Assembly (NCBI GenBank): GCA_009775265.1
Contig: VSPG01000029.1
Coordinates: 1 to 25,000 of the forward strand
Length of the DNA: 25,000 nt
Origin: Muribaculaceae bacterium
Lineage (GTDB): Bacteria; Bacteroidota; Bacteroidia; Bacteroidales; Muribaculaceae
Direction of reading: 5' to 3'
Both the position numbers and the translations under genes were made by a program. The notes below the pieces were generated by a model, which did no database searches, was not told the DNA's origin, and saw only the letters and a list, made by a program, of their open reading frames with translations. Position 1 is the stretch's first letter, and each line of letters begins with the position of its first letter. Of the stretch, positions 23,487-25,000 are shown one piece after another.

Positions 23487-23494
23487 TACCTTTG
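23487..23494 (+). promoter_or_regulatory. -7 promoter candidate P2 of the MFS gene
   Basis: TACCTTTG matches TAnnTTTG, 27 nt before ATG 23522, downstream of the hairpin. No TTG at -33 spacing is seen, so it may be weak or regulated. Confidence 0.45.
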
Positions 23495-23521
23495 CAGCGT
23501 AAAAAAGATTTCCGGTTTAAT

Positions 23522-24679
23522 ATGAATAAAGCGCTGTTTGCCCTATCGCTCGGCACTTTCGCCCTCGGCATCGCCGAATTCGTCATCATGGGCATCCTTA
23601 GCAACATCGCCGACAGCCTCGGCATCACCGTCAGCACCGCAGGCAACCTAATATCAGCCTATGCATCCGGCGTATGCCTCGGCGCACTGGCACTGCTCCG
23701 CGTACGCCGTTTTCCACTGAGCCGCATAATGATTCTGCTGGCCGCCACCATTTGCGTCGGCAACATCCTGGCAGCAGCCTCCCCAGGATACTACACCCTC
23801 CTCGTAGCACGTTTCATCTCGGGACTGCCCCATGGCGCCTACTTCGGAGTCGGAGCCATCGTGGCGCGAAAACTCGCACGCCCCGGACGCGAAGTGCAGG
23901 CCGTGGCCCTGATGATAGCAGGCATGACTGTGGCCAACCTCGTCGGAGTGCCACTGGGCACATGGCTTGCCAACATGCTCTCCTGGCGGCTTGCATTCCT
24001 TGCCGCAGGCATTTCCGGCGGCGCCACCTACGTACTTCTGCGCCTTTGGATGCCACGCATCGACCCACTGCCCGACAACGGCCTGCGCGGACAGTTCCGC
24101 TTCCTGCGCACCCTGCCCCCGTGGCTCATATTCGGAGGCATATTCATAGGCCAGACAGGCATTTATTGCTGGTACAGCTACATCGACCCGATGCTGACAC
24201 AGGTCACAGGTTTCCGCCCCGACGACCTCTCGTGGCTGATGCTTGTCAGCGGTATCGGCATGTTCATCGGCAACCTCCTCGCCGGACGCCTCGCCATCCG
24301 CTACAAACCGGCACTTGTAGCCGCCCTAATGCAATCGTCCACAATGCTCCTTCTGCTGTGCATTTTCCTCGCATCCGGCTCGCAGCTGCTCATAGTGCCG
24401 CTGATGCTGCTGTGCACCACAGCCATGTTCGGCTCCGGAGGCCCGCTGCAATCGTCCATCGTAGTCTACTCGCGCGGAGGAGAAATGCTCGGCGCCGCAC
24501 TCATACAGATAGCCTACAACGCAGCCAACGCCATAGCCGCAGGCATAGGCGGCGCAGTCATCCGCGCAGGCTACGGCTACACAGCCCCCGCCCTCGCCGG
24601 CATCCCCCTCGTCGCCGTCGGCTCGGCGATGATATTCACCCTATATTTCAAACGCGAACGCGGGCGCCCCTTAGAGTAA
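23522..24679 (+). CDS. Major facilitator superfamily exporter (AraJ-like)
   Basis: The 385-residue inner-membrane protein has twelve predicted membrane helices. It opens with ALFALSLGTFALGIAEFVIM and has RFISGLPHGAYFGVG in helix 4-5, a signature of the AraJ/sugar-efflux and drug-efflux (DHA1) branch. The central loop is short (PRIDPLPDNG). The substrate is likely a sugar derivative or a small toxic compound and cannot be told from sequence. The start is set at ATG 23522; the longer frame from TTG 23492 begins inside the -7 box. It is monocistronic, with a leader that may contain an attenuator. Confidence 0.88.
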   Translation: MNKALFALSLGTFALGIAEFVIMGILSNIADSLGITVSTAGNLISAYASGVCLGALALLRVRRFPLSRIMILLAATICVGNILAAASPGYYTLLVARFISGLPHGAYFGVGAIVARKLARPGREVQAVALMIAGMTVANLVGVPLGTWLANMLSWRLAFLAAGISGGATYVLLRLWMPRIDPLPDNGLRGQFRFLRTLPPWLIFGGIFIGQTGIYCWYSYIDPMLTQVTGFRPDDLSWLMLVSGIGMFIGNLLAGRLAIRYKPALVAALMQSSTMLLLLCIFLASGSQLLIVPLMLLCTTAMFGSGGPLQSSIVVYSRGGEMLGAALIQIAYNAANAIAAGIGGAVIRAGYGYTAPALAGIPLVAVGSAMIFTLYFKRERGRPLE

Positions 24680-24703
24680 AAACCGCACACCACAAAACAG
24701 CAT

Positions 24704-24745
24704 CAGCCCCGGGCAATGGCCGCAAAGCGGCCGTACCCGGGGCTG
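24704..24745. terminator. Bidirectional terminator between MFS and deaminase genes
   Basis: CAGCCCCGGG (24704-24713) pairs with CCCGGGGCTG (24736-24745), and an inner GGCCGC/GCGGCC stem (24718-24723, 24727-24732) sits within. It lies between convergent genes. Confidence 0.75.
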
Positions 24746-24779
24746 AATAATATCGTCGGATTACCCTACGACGCCTCGT

Positions 24780-25000
24780 TCAATAGGCAATCTTGTCCGT
24801 GCTGTCTGCCCAAAGGCGGAAAGCCTCGATAGCCTTGTCGCCCATGAAATGCTCGCATTTAATACTGCGCTCCTCATAGGGCAGGTCAAGCTGGTCGTAG
24901 ATAAACTGGTCGTCAAAATCTATAGCCTTGGCGTCCTCCTTAGTGTTTCCGTAGCATATACGGCTCACATTGGCCCAATAAAGAGCCGACAGACACATCG
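24780..25000 (-). CDS. Nucleoside (guanine) deaminase, partial
   Basis: The C-terminal 73 codons of a cytidine-deaminase-fold enzyme run off the right edge. The visible PMCLSALYWANVSRICYGNT is the second half of the PCxMC zinc site. It is followed by EDAKAIDFDDQFIYDQL and PYEERSIKC, which resemble bacterial guanine deaminases (GuaD, DDxFIYxE region). The catalytic HAE motif and the first zinc Cys lie outside the window. It would deaminate guanine to xanthine in the cytoplasm. A -TDKIAY C-terminus precedes the stop. The true start is not in the window. Confidence 0.8.
   Translation of the reverse strand, partial: MCLSALYWANVSRICYGNTKEDAKAIDFDDQFIYDQLDLPYEERSIKCEHFMGDKAIEAFRLWADSTDKIAY

Noticed and set aside
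1..25000. tRNA, rRNA, CRISPR arrays, insertion sequences and integrase sites
   Set aside because: No cloverleaf, rRNA core motif, regularly spaced repeat or transposase frame was recognised on either strand by eye.

Overview
The window looks like chromosome from a GC-rich member of the Bacteroidales, most plausibly Muribaculaceae or a close relative. Three things point there. Bacteroidetes-type promoters (TTG about 20 nt upstream of TAnnTTTG) precede many genes. The gene content is typical: a plug/beta-barrel outer-membrane receptor, T9SS-like C-terminal tails, SurA-like foldases, an OmpA-like porin and an RprX/RprY-like two-component pair. Start codons generally lack a Shine-Dalgarno sequence. 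The family-level placement is inference. No rRNA, tRNA, insertion sequence, prophage or CRISPR array was seen.

Layout. Positions 1-720 are an AT-rich, foreign-looking patch with a partial gene leaving the left edge and a probably broken hypothetical gene, both on the minus strand. A short structured stretch follows, then a secreted alpha/beta hydrolase with a Cys nucleophile (922-1998, +). A minus-strand operon (6924 down to 2021) encodes hisS, tsaB, a double-parvulin periplasmic foldase and a SurA-like lipoprotein. On the plus strand come an outer-membrane beta-barrel protein that probably starts at TTG, a headless remnant of a surface protein, an M13 metallopeptidase lipoprotein, a Crp/Fnr-type regulator, a two-gene operon of small secreted proteins and a GH20 hexosaminidase. 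An OmpA-family porin lies convergent to GH20 on the minus strand. Next is a tightly overlapping plus-strand trio (catalytically degenerate LytM/M23 protein, VanZ-like protein, GT39-like membrane protein). It meets an RprX/RprY-like sensor kinase and response regulator on the minus strand. An AraJ-like MFS exporter (+) and the 3' part of a nucleoside (guanine) deaminase (-) close the window.

Function. The dominant theme is the cell envelope: periplasmic folding, outer-membrane proteins, exported hydrolases for glycans and peptides, and envelope sensing. Housekeeping translation genes (hisS, tsaB) are embedded in the foldase operon. The most interesting observations are as follows: a 13-codon leader ORF whose stop codon falls in the loop of a terminator-like hairpin upstream of the MFS gene (possible attenuation); the two-gene secreted operon with shared short DVD-type motifs and an internally duplicated partner; the dead LytM/VanZ/GT39 cluster with a possibly leaderless promoter; and the surface-protein remnant between the barrel gene and the M13 peptidase.
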